A stretch of 64,000 bases of DNA from Asparagopsis taxiformis. Taxonomy: Eukaryota > Rhodophyta > Florideophyceae > Bonnemaisoniales > Bonnemaisoniaceae. The stretch spans positions 55,083-119,082 of the forward strand of contig JALQPE010000606.1 of NCBI GenBank assembly GCA_030407315.1, read 5' to 3'. Shown here one piece after another: positions 21,675-32,711 of the stretch. Numbering within the stretch: the first letter of the stretch is position 1; every line of letters starts with the position of its first letter. Both the position numbers and the translations under genes were made by a program. The notes beneath the pieces were generated by a model that did no database searches, was not told the DNA's origin, and worked only from the letters and a program-made list of their open reading frames with translations.

Positions 21675-23645
21675 CTACGACTCCTCGTAGGCGTTTCCCG
21701 GGTCTTCTGCGAAGCGAACCGAGTGGGGCGTGAGCTGCTCGCCGTCGTGCGCGTCGTCTTCGCGCGTGCGTTCGCTTTCGCGCTCGCGTGCGTCATCGTC
21801 CGCGGAAACTTCGAAAACCTGAACGTTACGCTGCAGGTTCAGTTCTTCGGGCGTTAGGCGCGCGTGGCTATGCATCTCGCGAATCGCGGCCTGTTGCTCG
21901 GATGAGAGCAGCGGGCAGCTTACCATGGGGTGTCCGAACTTCCGGCATATCAGACAGCGGAACGCCGCTGTGCGAGACGTGTCGGCCGGTGCCGTCTGTC
22001 TCACGATAGGCGGTGGGTAAGTTGCGCGCGGTATGTGCGCCGTGTACGGTCCCGCGCGTTCGCGTTCTCGGTCGTCGTTATGCGCAAAGCGTCGTGAGCG
22101 GTCGGCGGGCGATGCGTCGCGAGAGCGTGGCGTGCGATAATTCGACGAAGGGGTGCCAAGCGAGGTTGGACTTCGCATGGGGCTCGGGGTCGAGAACTTC
22201 CGTTCGCGCGGAGCGTGCGGCGTCGCGGCGGAGGTTGAGACATTTGGCGAGGAGAAGCCTGATGGCGGGGTATGCCCCACGGTCAGTGCCTGCATCGTTG
22301 GTGTCTCCTCCTCTTCCACGTAGAGCGCAGGCGTTCGCCTTAATAGCGGTCGCGCGCTCGTCGTCGGCGTCATCGCTCGGTGCGTGTCTCCGTGGCTCTG
22401 CGCCATAGAGACTAGCTCTCGAAAGGTGTATCGACGCGGGTCGCGAGACAGCGCGTCCCGTACGAGGTGTTGCGCATAGGGTCGTAGACCATCGACGAAA
22501 ATAGAAACAAGCGTTCGCTCGCTAAACGCATCACCGCAGCGCAGCGCGCGGCGTCGTAGTCTCGTAGCGAATTGCGTTTCGGTTTCCTTCGGGTCTTGCG
22601 TTTGTTGCGCCACGTCGCGATACGCTTGCGCGACGTCGCCTTCGCGCGCATAGGTTAGCAGGAGCCACTGAACGGCTTCCGCGTAGCACGTAATCGAGTC
22701 GACGCCCGCGCGAGCTCCTCGGAACGTTCGTCCCACGTACGTTTGGAACGTGTCGCGCGCCTCGTCGGCGAGGAAATACTTGAGAATCGGCAACGCTGCG
22801 CCTTCGGATACGCCGGTGTCGTCGCATGCGCTCTTGAAATACTTCAGGAACGATAGCACGGCGATTCCGTCAGCGCCCGTGAAATTCTCTCCTTGCATCG
22901 AATGGCGCACCATTTTCGCGGTGTTAGCCAATTCGCTCGCAATTGTTCGGTTAAACGCGCGGTCCGTATTACGCAAGCGATACGTGCGGTACGAAAGCGC
23001 GCGCGTGAACAGCTCGTTCAACGGCTGGATCTCTACCAGCCCAGGATGTGCGGGTCCATCGTCGCTATCCGAACGCGGGTGGTCGTCGAATGACAGGTCC
23101 TGGCGCGCCAGTTCCAGCCATCCTTCGGGGTCCGCGTTGCGCGCGTAGTTCGTAGGGGTCGCGCGCGCTGCGGTTCGCGTTCGGTTTTCGCGCGCAGCGA
23201 CGTTCGCGCGTTCAATATTGTGCTCCTCGCGGGAGTCCATCGTAGTGACGATTAGGTTGTGGACTTGCGCCCTCATCTGAGCCGTCAATCCACGTGATTG
23301 GCCTTTGATAGCGCGGTCCACTGCAGCTCGTACTTCAGCCTGGAGCATGCATTGGAACGTAGGGTCGTCCACTACTTGTCGAACCAAGCTCGGAAGCGTT
23401 GCGGACGGCGTAGCGTGCACGTCAGAAACGCGGAACTCGGCTTCGCGCTTCGTTGCGGCGCCATCGTCGGACGTTTGCGCGTCGTCGTCGATGCTCGCGA
23501 GCGCTTGCGTCGGTAACGGCGGCCACGGAGAAGCGGTAGGGTCAGGGATATGTGAAGCGACCAGCGCGTCGACTGCGTGCGTTTGCGACGCGACTGGCGG
23601 CGGTTCGGTCGGCGCGTTCGATCGCTCGGGCGCGGATGGATCCAT
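21675..23645 (-). CDS. gag: Gypsy B Gag
   Basis: Intact 656-aa structural protein. An acidic, Pro/Ser-rich N-terminus is followed by a Gag capsid-like domain (for example FTGADGIAVLSFLKYFKSAC and the downstream EFATRL-type region), a Ser/Pro/Arg-rich linker, and a CX2CX4HX4C zinc knuckle (CLICRKFGHPMVSC) near residue 580. The start at 23645 (ATGGATCC) is the first in-frame Met. The stop precedes the first Met of pol by about 45 nt, and pol lies in the -1 frame. It pairs with element A Gag by domain order, though the sequences have diverged. Confidence 0.88.
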   Translation of the reverse strand: MDPSAPERSNAPTEPPPVASQTHAVDALVASHIPDPTASPWPPLPTQALASIDDDAQTSDDGAATKREAEFRVSDVHATPSATLPSLVRQVVDDPTFQCMLQAEVRAAVDRAIKGQSRGLTAQMRAQVHNLIVTTMDSREEHNIERANVAARENRTRTAARATPTNYARNADPEGWLELARQDLSFDDHPRSDSDDGPAHPGLVEIQPLNELFTRALSYRTYRLRNTDRAFNRTIASELANTAKMVRHSMQGENFTGADGIAVLSFLKYFKSACDDTGVSEGAALPILKYFLADEARDTFQTYVGRTFRGARAGVDSITCYAEAVQWLLLTYAREGDVAQAYRDVAQQTQDPKETETQFATRLRRRALRCGDAFSERTLVSIFVDGLRPYAQHLVRDALSRDPRRYTFRELVSMAQSHGDTHRAMTPTTSARPLLRRTPALYVEEEETPTMQALTVGHTPPSGFSSPNVSTSAATPHAPRERKFSTPSPMRSPTSLGTPSSNYRTPRSRDASPADRSRRFAHNDDRERERAGPYTAHIPRATYPPPIVRQTAPADTSRTAAFRCLICRKFGHPMVSCPLLSSEQQAAIREMHSHARLTPEELNLQRNVQVFEVSADDDARERESERTREDDAHDGEQLTPHSVRFAEDPGNAYEES

Positions 23646-24204
23646 CGGCGCGGTTGCGTTCGATCGTCGCCTAGGGAAAAGGGAAAAAGGGATGATGGGG
23701 AAGGAGAAAGGGGAATTTGGCGCGCGTCAAAATCTCGCGTCGGCGCGTCGAAAAATTGGCAAGTAAAAAGGGAAGCGCTTCCCGAAAATTGTCTGCGTAT
23801 CGGGCGCGCGTAGTAAGGGTGAGGGGGACGAGTTCGCTCGCAGGAGGGCTTCTTCCTCGCTCGGAACGCGCAAAGACGGGTCTCGATCGTCCGCGAACCC
23901 AATATTTTCGGCACCGCCGAACCCGCGTTAGGGTTGCGAACTAGCGCGCGCACGCGCTGCGTCTTCGTTCGCGTCGTTCCGCGCGGCGAATCTTCGTAGT
24001 AGGGGTAGGGTAGTTATACAAACCAGAGAGGCTATAGCACCGCTTCCGGGATAGCGATACGCGCGCACGCGTCAATCGCCCTCGCTGTCGCGCACGACGA
24101 ACGGAGAAAGGGAAAGTTAGAGTAAGCGATAGGTTTGGCGTCCCGTGTTTTCCCCAAGCGGAGTTTCTGTGCTTCGCTGAGTTCGCACGTCGGTTCGCGC
24201 AATT
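23646..24204 (-). other. 5' leader of gypsy B
   Basis: About 560 nt between the primer-binding site and gag, with no supported gene. Much longer than the roughly 90-nt leader of element A; it would be the natural site for packaging and dimerisation signals. Confidence 0.5.
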
Positions 24205-24220
24205 CTAGGTCGAGAGACCA
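24205..24220 (-). promoter_or_regulatory. Primer-binding site of gypsy B
   Basis: Same 16 bases as in element A (TGGTCTCTCGACCTAG on the minus strand), two bases inside the LTR end (..CCTACA). It fixes the inner boundary of the 5' LTR. Confidence 0.75.
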
Positions 24221-24222
24221 GT

Positions 24223-25011
24223 TGTAGGACCAGCCGGGGTGGCGATCGCTAAGGGAGTTCTAGAATTGCAGCCGTGTCAGGGCGAGGTGAACCGTAACGC
24301 GCTGGTTGAACTTGCGTTCGCGCGTCGCTCGGTCGCGCTGGCGAACGGGTGGTACAACGGCGGAACGCGTAGGGAACGATCGCAACACGGGATTTGCGGG
24401 CCGGCGCAAGCCGTGATCTCAGGGTGAGATCACCGAGTAAACTCGAGCACGACGCGATCCACACAGGGGTCGTAAATCCCTGGCCTAGTGGCGTGCGACG
24501 CAACGCGCGCTATCGCGGTGCGACGCGGTTCGACGATCGGTTTATGCGCAGCGCGCACGCGAACGTCGGCGATCGTGAGCAACCCGCACGCAACGTTTCA
24601 ACGCAATCGGTCCTCGCGATTCGCTAAACGCTTAACTCGTAGCTGCGAAGATGCTGGCTGTTTATTGGTAAGGTGCGAAGCGGAACGACCATTAATAGCT
24701 AACTACTAAGGATAGGTTGTCCTTGCGCGGCCGGCCGGCGGCCGCTCGCTCGCACGCAAAAAGGGAAATATTTGGGAAAAAGACTTTCGTCATAAAAAAC
24801 CCAAAAAGGGGAAATAAAGGGAATTTCGCAAAAGGCGCTACACGTGGCGCCAAGCTCGCAATCGTACGCGTTCGCGCAAGCGCGCCGTGACACGTAATTG
24901 TATCGCCACGCGTACGCTCGCTTACTAACTAACTAAACGCGGATGCACGCGGACTCAACGCGACGCATCGCTCCGACCCGCGCGCGCACTTGCAACATAA
25001 ATTGCATCACA
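24223..25011 (-). repeat. 5' LTR of gypsy B (789 bp)
   Basis: Starts TGTGATGC and ends CCTACA on the minus strand. Its distal 541 bp pair with 11953-12497. The proximal ~245 bp have no second copy here because element A interrupted the other LTR. Confidence 0.82.
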
Positions 25012-27259
25012 GTTCAACAACCCTAATAGGGAAGAAGGGAGGACACCAGGCACCACGGAGGTGAGTGACTTGCGTGTAGGACTTAACTGACGCTTAGACG
25101 TAATGACTCGGGTAGCCGTCCAAAAGTCTCGAGTAGTCGCCGGAGGGGCGGCTTCGCACTCCTGGTTTCTGATAACCCGAAGCGGTGAATCGTAGTTGCA
25201 CTGCCGACGACCGTCCACAGGCCTCGATTCGGTAGGTGGTAGAGCGATTTGAATCGGACGGATATTGATCACCCTTAGAGGAAAATCCACCAGGGCGACA
25301 CACGAGCAAACGGTGCCTAGGGCGGATCACGGAAACAGGCGGGCGTTGTAGCGGATAGTCAAATCAGAACGGGCGGCACGACACACAGTGTATGTTAGTT
25401 CCGAGCACTCACCCTTAGACGAAACTGTTGACCTTGATCAGCCTCACACGCGTAGACGTCGTGGTCGTGTTGACGTTCCGTGGTAACCCGGGAACCATGG
25501 TACGTTACGCACCCACGCCGTGATGCGGAACGGAACAATCCCTAAGACGGAAACGATGGACACAAGTGTCGAAAACAATGCGTCACCTCTAGGATTGACC
25601 TGGACCGGTGCCTTAGAGTTTTTTTTGTCCTTTACTCATTGGAGATGGGTCACTACTTGAAATTGCGTACCGGGGCCGAGTGGTCCGTTCCGAGGGCCCA
25701 ATGGGGCGGGCCGCGCCTGCTGCCGCGGTGGTATTGCAGTACGTGTACTACGATCAGTAAACCTACACGTGGCGCTCGTCATACTCGCATGTCCGCCCGC
25801 CATTTCTACACAATTTCGATAATTCCCAATAACGCAAGGAAACTGCTGGAGAGAACCGATCGCCACTGGCGGTTCATTGAGTGCTCGCGCGTTTCATCTT
25901 TTTGTCCCACATTGTGTAAGAAGACACGAGCAGATTGCCGCGTGTAGGGCAAATGGAAGAATGAGGGGAGCCCTGGAGAGTAGGACGGCCGCTGGTACAG
26001 CGATGCATACAGCGATACGCTGGTACAGTGGAGGAGGGGCAGTGGCTCGAGAGCCGGGCAACAGGCACCCGAAGATACCTGATCGAAGGGCACGCGCACC
26101 ACCGGTAACGTGTGGTATCGGGAAAGGGAAGCTGATCCAGCAGAATAACCAGTCAAGACTGAATCAGAGAGTGACCAGGGTCGGCGCGGTCCGCGCAATA
26201 GCAAAAGATGAAGCAGGCTTCTATGAGACTGCAAAACGAGAGTTGGGAGTACGAAAGTAACCATTATCCGATTGGTCGGCGGGGGGGGGTTGCTGAACCA
26301 GCACTACGGCCGAGACCGAAGCTGATACAGCGGGAAGTGGGTTCCAGAAGCAGGGCGGACACTATAGCCAAAGTCGAAGCTGGGTACTATGAGACTGCGA
26401 AACGCAAATTGGGGGTATCCCATAACCATGCCTCTAGATGGGCACCAGGCAGCCGAAGACACCTGATTGAGCGGCACGCGCACCACCGGTGACGCGTGGT
26501 AGGGGCAATGCTGATACAGCGTCCCAACATTGAGAAGCTGAATCAGCGAAAAAGGACACCAGAAGAATGCCAGCACCATTGCCAAGGGAGAAGCACACTG
26601 AATCAGTAGGCAAAACGCCCCCTGGGGGTAGATTGGACACCGAGCTTCCGGCTGGCTTTTACAATCAAAGGACATGGCGATTCGCCTCTAGTTCAATACT
26701 AAATTACAGTTGTCTTGGAGCCCTAAATTTCCTTGTGGTTGGTGCCCAATGGGTAGGCTAAATACTGATACAGTAGGGTGGTCGGAAAACCCTAAGTGAC
26801 GGGTGCGCCGGCGGCGCTGGCACACTGTAAATACAGTTTAAAACGTTATTGGTAGTATACAATTCAGTGTATCACTGGGTCACATGCCACATGCTCAGTG
26901 ATTGCACTGCTGTTAGAAAAAATAGTCCAAATAGTTTGGAAATAAAGGAAGTGGGTAAAATGCTGAAAATTGGAGGTGGAACGCCGTGCTGTAAGCACTT
27001 CGCCAAGTGACATTGCACTACACAGATCCAGAGCTGGCAGTTGCGCACCCCATCCGGTCCGACTCGCACAAGAAGATACTCCGTTCGGAGGATTCGCGAT
27101 CCCAGCTAACCTTTAAGTAGGTTGGGGACAGCAAACCGAAATACTCCTCGTCGGAGGAATCTCGTGGAAGACCCGCTCTACCACTCTATGAACTTCTCAG
27201 TCGGAGATCCTCGGCTATTACTCATTTTCCTCCTTTCGGAATCCGGCTGATCACTGCCG
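25012..27259. other. Non-coding repeat-rich interval
   Basis: No gene is supported. 25012-25640 is unique-looking with a recurring cccttaga.gaaa word. 26040-26640 is an imperfect tandem duplication: the stretches around gcgcaccaccggt (26095, 26478) and ctatgagactgc (26220, 26389) recur, and the word ctgatacag is repeated. 27060-27230 has several small actcc..tcggagga hairpin words. Confidence 0.5.
26040..26640. repeat. Imperfect tandem repeat with ctgatacag words
   Basis: Two diverged copies are recognisable from shared stretches such as cacgcgcaccaccggt.acg and cttctatgagactgc. The short word gctgatacag or gctgatccag occurs several times. Probably a decayed non-coding repeat; no coding potential. 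Confidence 0.5.
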
Positions 27260-27587
27260 ATTGGAGATCATTCCTACAGCGTACTCGTTGGATTGGGGCT
27301 TTCCTCGTTATCGCTTGTGCTACTCCATTTCCGGAGAATTATATCGCTTCTCAGCGGGAAATAAGTCCTACAATCTTCAGCCTAACTCCATGAAGATTTC
27401 CGAAATGACTCCCCAGTATTCGTCCAGCAACATCCGCTGTTCGAAGGATCATTCGAACACCCACAACCAAGGCCATCTCCGCAAAAACCTATATGGCACC
27501 AAACAGAGAGGAAAAATTTTCTGTGACGGCGCAGCCGCAGTCCTCACGGACCAAGTATTCACCCGAATAAAGTCGGACCCAATTGGG

Positions 27588-27623
27588 TTTTTGATGAATA
27601 ATCTTAAGATTATTCATCAAAAA
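27588..27623. repeat. Perfect 36-bp palindrome
   Basis: Two 18-base arms meet between 27605 and 27606 (centre atcttaagat) with no spacer. It lies just upstream of the copia remnant. Could be a terminator-like hairpin or a scar of inverted duplication. Confidence 0.7.
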
Positions 27624-27726
27624 ACACGTGAAACGACTCCATAATTGTAGCCGTCTCAATTGATGACTTCCTTGCATTCCAATCCCACTCGCAATCTTCT
27701 CACAGACCTCTACCACACGTAATCCC

Positions 27727-28588
27727 TAAAATACCGTATCAAACGACTGGGTAAACCAACCAGATACCTCAATTGGACTGTCACACGCAACGACGCAGGC
27801 ATCACCATATCACAAGCTCAGCTCATCCAATCCATCATCTCCAAGACGCCCATGGAAATTTCCAAACCCCTTAGCAACCTCTATTCCGACGGCATAGACC
27901 TATCGCTCCCCTCAGAATCTCACTCCCTTGACGAAGACATCGCCATATCATACCGCGAAGCACTTGGCGAAATTCGTTATCTGACAGATTCAACCAGGCC
28001 ATACATCCAATTTTACACCAACTGCCTCGCAAGAGCCTATCATAAACCCACTCAGAACCATTGGAAACACCTCAAACGGCTGATTAGGTACCTGAAACAC
28101 GCCCCTACGCTGGGCATATTATTCCCCAATTCACCACACTCTACCCATCTCCTAGCCTACACGGACGCTGACTTCGCAAATGACACAACGTCATGTAAAT
28201 CCATTCGGGTTCGGTTCATACCTTCCCCGGCGCACAGATTAGCTATGGATCTCAAGGCCAGTCGATGGTAGCCTTGAGCACCTGCGAAGCAGAAATCATT
28301 GCAGCATCCGACACAACCCGACAAACTACCTGGCTCGCTGGAATGCTTTCTGAGCTCACCTTTATACCAGACCATACCCCTATTACGACTTTCTCTGACT
28401 CCCAATCGGCTATCCAAGTAGCATCCCAGGCCGCCTCCACCAAGCATCGAAAATATATTGACATACGCTTCCATCACCTCATCGGCAATATAGCACAAGT
28501 CCAAATCACGCTACAATACATACCAACCGAGGACATGCTAGCTGATATATTTACGAAACTCATCCTTACTAAATTTAGTAAGCCTTAA
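27727..28588 (+). pseudogene. Ty1/copia Pol remnant (end of reverse transcriptase and RNase H)
   Basis: C-terminal part of a copia polyprotein. The frame at 27735-28200 gives the YLNW.V connection, then ALGEIRYLT..TRPYIQFYTNCLAR, HWKHLKRLIRYLKH and AYTDADFAND. After a frameshift near 28205-28220 it continues with FPGAQISYGSQGQSMVALSTCEAEI, the RNase H region KHRKYIDIRFHH, and the end motif DMLADIFTK. These are diagnostic of Ty1/copia RNase H, so orientation is plus. Gag, protease, integrase and the YVDD box are absent: this is a truncated, decayed copy. The end at 28588 is the natural polyprotein stop. Confidence 0.88.
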
Positions 28589-31172
28589 AGATGTACCAAA
28601 GATGGCCACATGATGAACCTATGACATGCATGGTGTTCCTCCGATGTACGGATAAGGAACATTTGCTCTTCAGCTGATAGCCGCATAGCGATACACCAAT
28701 GATGGACGGGAGATGTCCATACGCTCATCTCCCGGACATCAGCGAAGTATCCCTTGCGTACAGTAGAGATATCACGTACATCATTGGTTCATCTAAAGCA
28801 TATCAGGGGTACATATTCCTTTTCTTATAGGGAAATCATTCACACTCCTCTCCGAACGGCTATGCATGCTACCAACTGCGACAGCTAACCTCGCCGCCCC
28901 TTGGCGACAGGTGGTGTCAGGATAATAATAACATCACAATGTCTATGTCATTCTTTACAGACTACCTGCTGTAATTATTCGCTAAGACAAATAGTTTGAT
29001 CAAATAATTCGATTGAAATCAGATTTACTTTATTAGATCTACCACCGCCGCCTCCACGCAAATTAGCTCTACCCCTGGTGAAGGAAAATTCCTCTCCAGT
29101 TGATGGGTATATAACCAGCGATACCGAACCAGTTCCTGAAAATTCCATCCCATCACCCAACAATCACCAACCCCACCCCTCTCAGCGGAAAATAAACTAT
29201 CCATCACTCTAGCACCCCTGTGCCCTAATTGCGCACTTTCAGCCACCCCCTCGAGCCACGCAACCGGTAATCAATTCCCGCCCCCGGGCGACCGCGCTCA
29301 CCTCCAGAGAAGGCATCCGCATTACACGCTCACTTCCTTGTCAGGATAATAATAATAGACAGTCTGTCGAAGAGGCCGCCGACGGTCCTGAAACAGAAAG
29401 AAACATATAAACAACTAACGTTACCCCCACAACAGAATTAACGAACCAAGAGTCCCTCTTCCTGCATGCCCCTCAGGTTACTTTCCCAGATATTGGGGTC
29501 CGAAGCCAATTAAAGTTTTCTACCCGTCGATAAATGCAGAACGAACTGTTTCTATTGGTCCAAGTGTTTCCCAAAAGAAGCAATGCTATTGGTCTACACT
29601 ACAGAAAGAAAAGTTTCGGTTGCGCGAAACTATACCATCTGTATCGGCAGTAGATTGTTCGCAACCCCTATTCTCACCATAGTAATGATTTTGTCTGTTT
29701 CCCCTCCACTTTCAACTAAATTTCTACCTTTTACTCTACCACCCACTACTGTATTATCACACCATATCTGCTCCATTTATTCCAATTCAACATTCCAATG
29801 CCCCACTAACAAAATTCACCAGCAGCAGCAGCAGCAAACCTCGACATCTGTTCGTCCACTTGCCATATCAGTGTAGGCCGCACACCATAACACTGTGCGT
29901 TTACTGGTTGCACCACAATACTGTCACCCATACACTTCCCCATCCACCTACACTACACCATACACTATCACAGTGTACGCTCTGGCCATACCACTATCAA
30001 CGACACTCAGTGTCATCGTATCATCGTAAACTACCAATTTCGCCCTACTGTATCAGTGGCCACAGCCACGCTACCCCACCCCATGGCACACGCTGTCCCA
30101 TACTCGCTGCATCCACCAGCAACCCTGCGCTGCTCCGCGCGCGCCAGCGCAACCCGCCACCCCTCCCCGCTCCCACCACCCTCCGCGATCCCCTCGCCCA
30201 CCGCATCCCCCGACCCCTCCGCACTCCAGACGCGCGCGAAGCACGCCTTTAGCTCTTCTTATCGTAAATTGCTACCAATTTGGCACTGTGTGTACAGTGC
30301 ATATGTCGGCACAGTACACACGTGTGTATGGGTGTCCAGCTACATAAACGGGCTGGTGAATGGAACATCACTGTATGGGTGTGGTGCTCCGCGTGGGTTG
30401 CGCGCGCTTCTCGCGCGCGCTCAAATACGCACAGTACATATGTAAATTGTAGTAGTATTTTTTGAGAATAATAAAAATAGCACTGCACTGACAGTGTGTC
30501 AACTAAGAATAGGACTGTAGTGCTGTATGTAATGACAACAAATCGAGTAAATGTTTGTTGCGTTGTGCAAAGTAGATGGTAGACTGTACTGTACATGTCT
30601 ATAAAACAACTGGTCGCTGTGCGGTCGAGTCGAAAAAATCCCAGTTGCGAGCGCGTGCGAGCGAAAGATATCCGGAAGGATAATCAGTTTCAGAGCAAGT
30701 CGGTCCGTTGCTGTGGCCCTCTGGCGCGCCGGCGGGTGGGAAACGCCTTCCGTGGATCAGCCCGCGGTTGCTGTAGGAATATACGCCCCCTCGAACTCCC
30801 CGCTATACCCGAGTACTGTGCCGAGTCACAAGCTACTCGGGGAAGGAGCAGCTCGACGGGTGACACCGTTGGAAACACACGAGTACGGCGGCGGCACGCG
30901 GCTGTGGGTGAACGGAAGTTTTCAAAGTACTGAAGCCTGCAGTCGTGTACTAAAACGCTCCAGAGAAGGGAAACTGGAGGAGCACAAGTCCTGATCCGCC
31001 TGCAGGCAAATTGGTGGATACTCGTGCCGCCGGGGTGCAAACCCAAAGTGGAAAGCGTGGTTGCAAGACCCAAAACTGGCCGAAAAATGGGTGGTTCCCA
31101 AAGGCAAAAGCGAGCGAAATTGCACAACTGAAGTGAACGAAAAGAGGGGGAGACGCTGTCAAAATTTGGCTA
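28589..31172. other. Copia 3' flank and low-complexity interval, no intact gene
   Basis: 28589-28916 is the likely untranslated tail of the copia remnant. The 17-bp word tgtcaggataataataa occurs at 28917 and 29340 and may mark an LTR start. 29000-29220 has a Pro-rich plus frame that could be more copia debris. 29821-29837 is a (CAG) run. 29880-30600 is unusually rich in CACTGT/ACAGTG half-sites. No intact gene is supported. Confidence 0.45.
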
Positions 31173-31574
31173 ATGGTGAAAGCGAAACCGACGGAAGAAC
31201 GCCCGCCAGTCGTATGGCGAGGCCGAGGAGGGCTGAGAGAGAACAGCGGAGGACTTAGAGCGAACAGCGGCGGTGTCCGGAAGAACAGCGGAGGGAAGCG
31301 AGTCAACAGTGGTGGTGTACGGAAGAACAGCGGAGGTGCAAGGCGCGGAGCTGGACGCCCAAAGTCTGTGAACCGAGGTGGTCCTACTGTATCAGAGCCT
31401 GATCGCGGTAACGTCGAAGCGGAAGGCAATCATGTTCCAGTTGGGCCTGTAGTGGACTTCAGCACTACTGGAGCTGAAGACGAAGATCAGATAGAGCCAA
31501 ATGTGCCTGTAAAACCAACTGTGACTGCCAGTCACAGTTTGTACCGCCGTCCAATTCTGAGCTTTTTGCCCTAG
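31173..31574 (+). CDS. Small basic protein with NSGG repeats and a GRP motif
   Basis: A 133-aa frame, not recognised as a whole. Residues ~19-50 are a tandem array of about six x-R-x-N-S-G-G units encoded by 21-24-bp repeats (gaacagcgg words), ending in GARRGAGRPKS, which contains an AT-hook-like GRP core. The rest is acidic and Pro/Thr-rich. It stops a few bases before the Helitron helicase remnant begins, in another frame, so it may be a displaced N-terminal piece of that element. No Rep motif is visible. It could be a chance frame over a minisatellite. Confidence 0.35.
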   Translation: MVKAKPTEERPPVVWRGRGGLRENSGGLRANSGGVRKNSGGKRVNSGGVRKNSGGARRGAGRPKSVNRGGPTVSEPDRGNVEAEGNHVPVGPVVDFSTTGAEDEDQIEPNVPVKPTVTASHSLYRRPILSFLP

Positions 31575-31591
31575 GGCACGTAGCTACGTCT

Positions 31592-32048
31592 CATCCTCCT
31601 ACACAAGGCGGTCTCCTCGTACAACGACGCTAAGACTGTGGAGGGGCATTTGCACAGTTCATTTCGAAATGCTGCTGTGGCTCTGGGACTGTACATGGAC
31701 GGAAATGAATTTGAGAAGAGCTTTGACGAGGCGGTGCAGATGATGAGCACGCCATCAAATCTGCGCTTCCAGCTGGTCACACTATACCAGCAGGGTGGCG
31801 ATCCAGTGCACATGTACACGAGGCATGCTCAACATCTGATGTCGGACATCCATCGACCGTCTACGGCGGAGAAGCAAAAGGAGCTGGTGAGGAGGCTGTT
31901 TGCGATATCGGACCAACACGGCGGGAAGCTTCTGCGCGATACGCAATTCTTCAAGTACATTCTTCCATCTGCAGTTCAGACTACGGAGGTGGATCGTGCG
32001 GGCCAGGAGATTCAGTACCTGTCGGGTGACGATGCTCGCAATAGTATC
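31592..32048 (+). pseudogene. Helitron helicase remnant, N-terminal piece
   Basis: After a TAG the frame reads RLILLHKAVSSYNDAKTVEG, then SFRNAAVALGLYMDG and LRFQLVTLYQQGGDPVHMY. This is the segment that precedes the P-loop in Helitron Rep/helicase proteins (consensus RLLLHHV..SFEDLRTV.G...TF..A..ALGLL.DD). It is cut at 32048, where the LTR of the second gypsy A copy starts. The helicase core that should follow is missing here; a later piece of the same protein type occurs at 48705-49529 on the same strand. Confidence 0.8.
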
Positions 32049-32711
32049 TGTAGTATACGTGGAAATTCCGGAATTGCAAATATTTACGTTTTCCGCGGAA
32101 TTCGAATTTCGGCGGACACGACCGGCGACAGCAATGCACGAACATTGCTGGCGCATGCGCGCGCGCAACCAGCACACGTGTGCAACGAACGTATTGGCAA
32201 CGGCCAACGGACCAACGGGTCCCTACGTGCGACCCACAAGGTCCTTTCCCATTCGGGGACGTTACGAGCAGTGTTTACACTGTAAAGCGATGCCATCGTG
32301 GCTATATAGGTATTGGCATCGTGCCGGGAGGGAAAGGGGACAAGACAACGATCGGGCAACGGCTCTAGTCTACGACTGACTTCTACGTTTACGTTTACGT
32401 TTTGCCTAGCGAGGCTTCGTCTCCGTCGAGCTGCGTACTCCCTACCCATCGCCGCACGTAAGGTGATTGCGTGTAGTGCCTCCGGGCTTGGTTGAGAGCG
32501 CCTCCGGTGACGTACCACCTCGTTTGCTAACGTAATCCTCGCGTGGATTGTTGCGTCGTGACGCTCGTGTCTACTCGCTAACCTATCTCTACCGTTCTAC
32601 CTAACATACAGTCAAAACACCAGCGGGTGGACTGTTCGTTCGTTTCGTCGTAAGGACAGCGTGTCCACTAGCTCGTACCAGCTACTACGCCTAACGAACT
32701 ATCGTTCCACA
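32049..32711 (+). repeat. LTR of the truncated gypsy A copy
   Basis: TGTAGTATACGTGG...TTCCACA, matching 11952-11294. The TATA element ctatatag is at 32302-32309 with the same inverted flanks. Small differences (single substitutions and short indels) separate it from the other copy. Confidence 0.85.

Larger units (their letters stand above)
11953..25011 (-). mobile_element. Ty3/gypsy chromodomain retrotransposon B, 3' LTR interrupted by element A
   Basis: Minus-strand element with 5' LTR (25011-24223), primer-binding site (24220-24205), a leader of about 560 nt, gag, pol with a nonsense codon, a spacer, an opposite-strand accessory frame, a polypurine tract (12498-12506) and the proximal 545 bp of the 3' LTR. 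Its architecture and primer-binding site are those of element A, and the reverse transcriptases look roughly 60% identical by eye. The 3' LTR stops at 11953 exactly where element A starts; the missing part should lie beyond the left edge of the window. The 5' flank gttca is the candidate target duplication but its partner is not visible. Confidence 0.88.

Noticed and set aside
25636..26675. Several open frames of 100-150 codons on both strands
   Set aside because: They conflict with each other, follow the imperfect tandem repeat and have no motifs.
27060..27230. Repeated actcc..tcggagga hairpin words considered as tRNA or small RNA
   Set aside because: No cloverleaf, A/B boxes or conserved tRNA positions could be found.
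28975..29246. Minus-strand frames and a Pro-rich plus frame near 29000-29220
   Set aside because: Could be copia linker debris, but no family motif is legible, so no gene is called.
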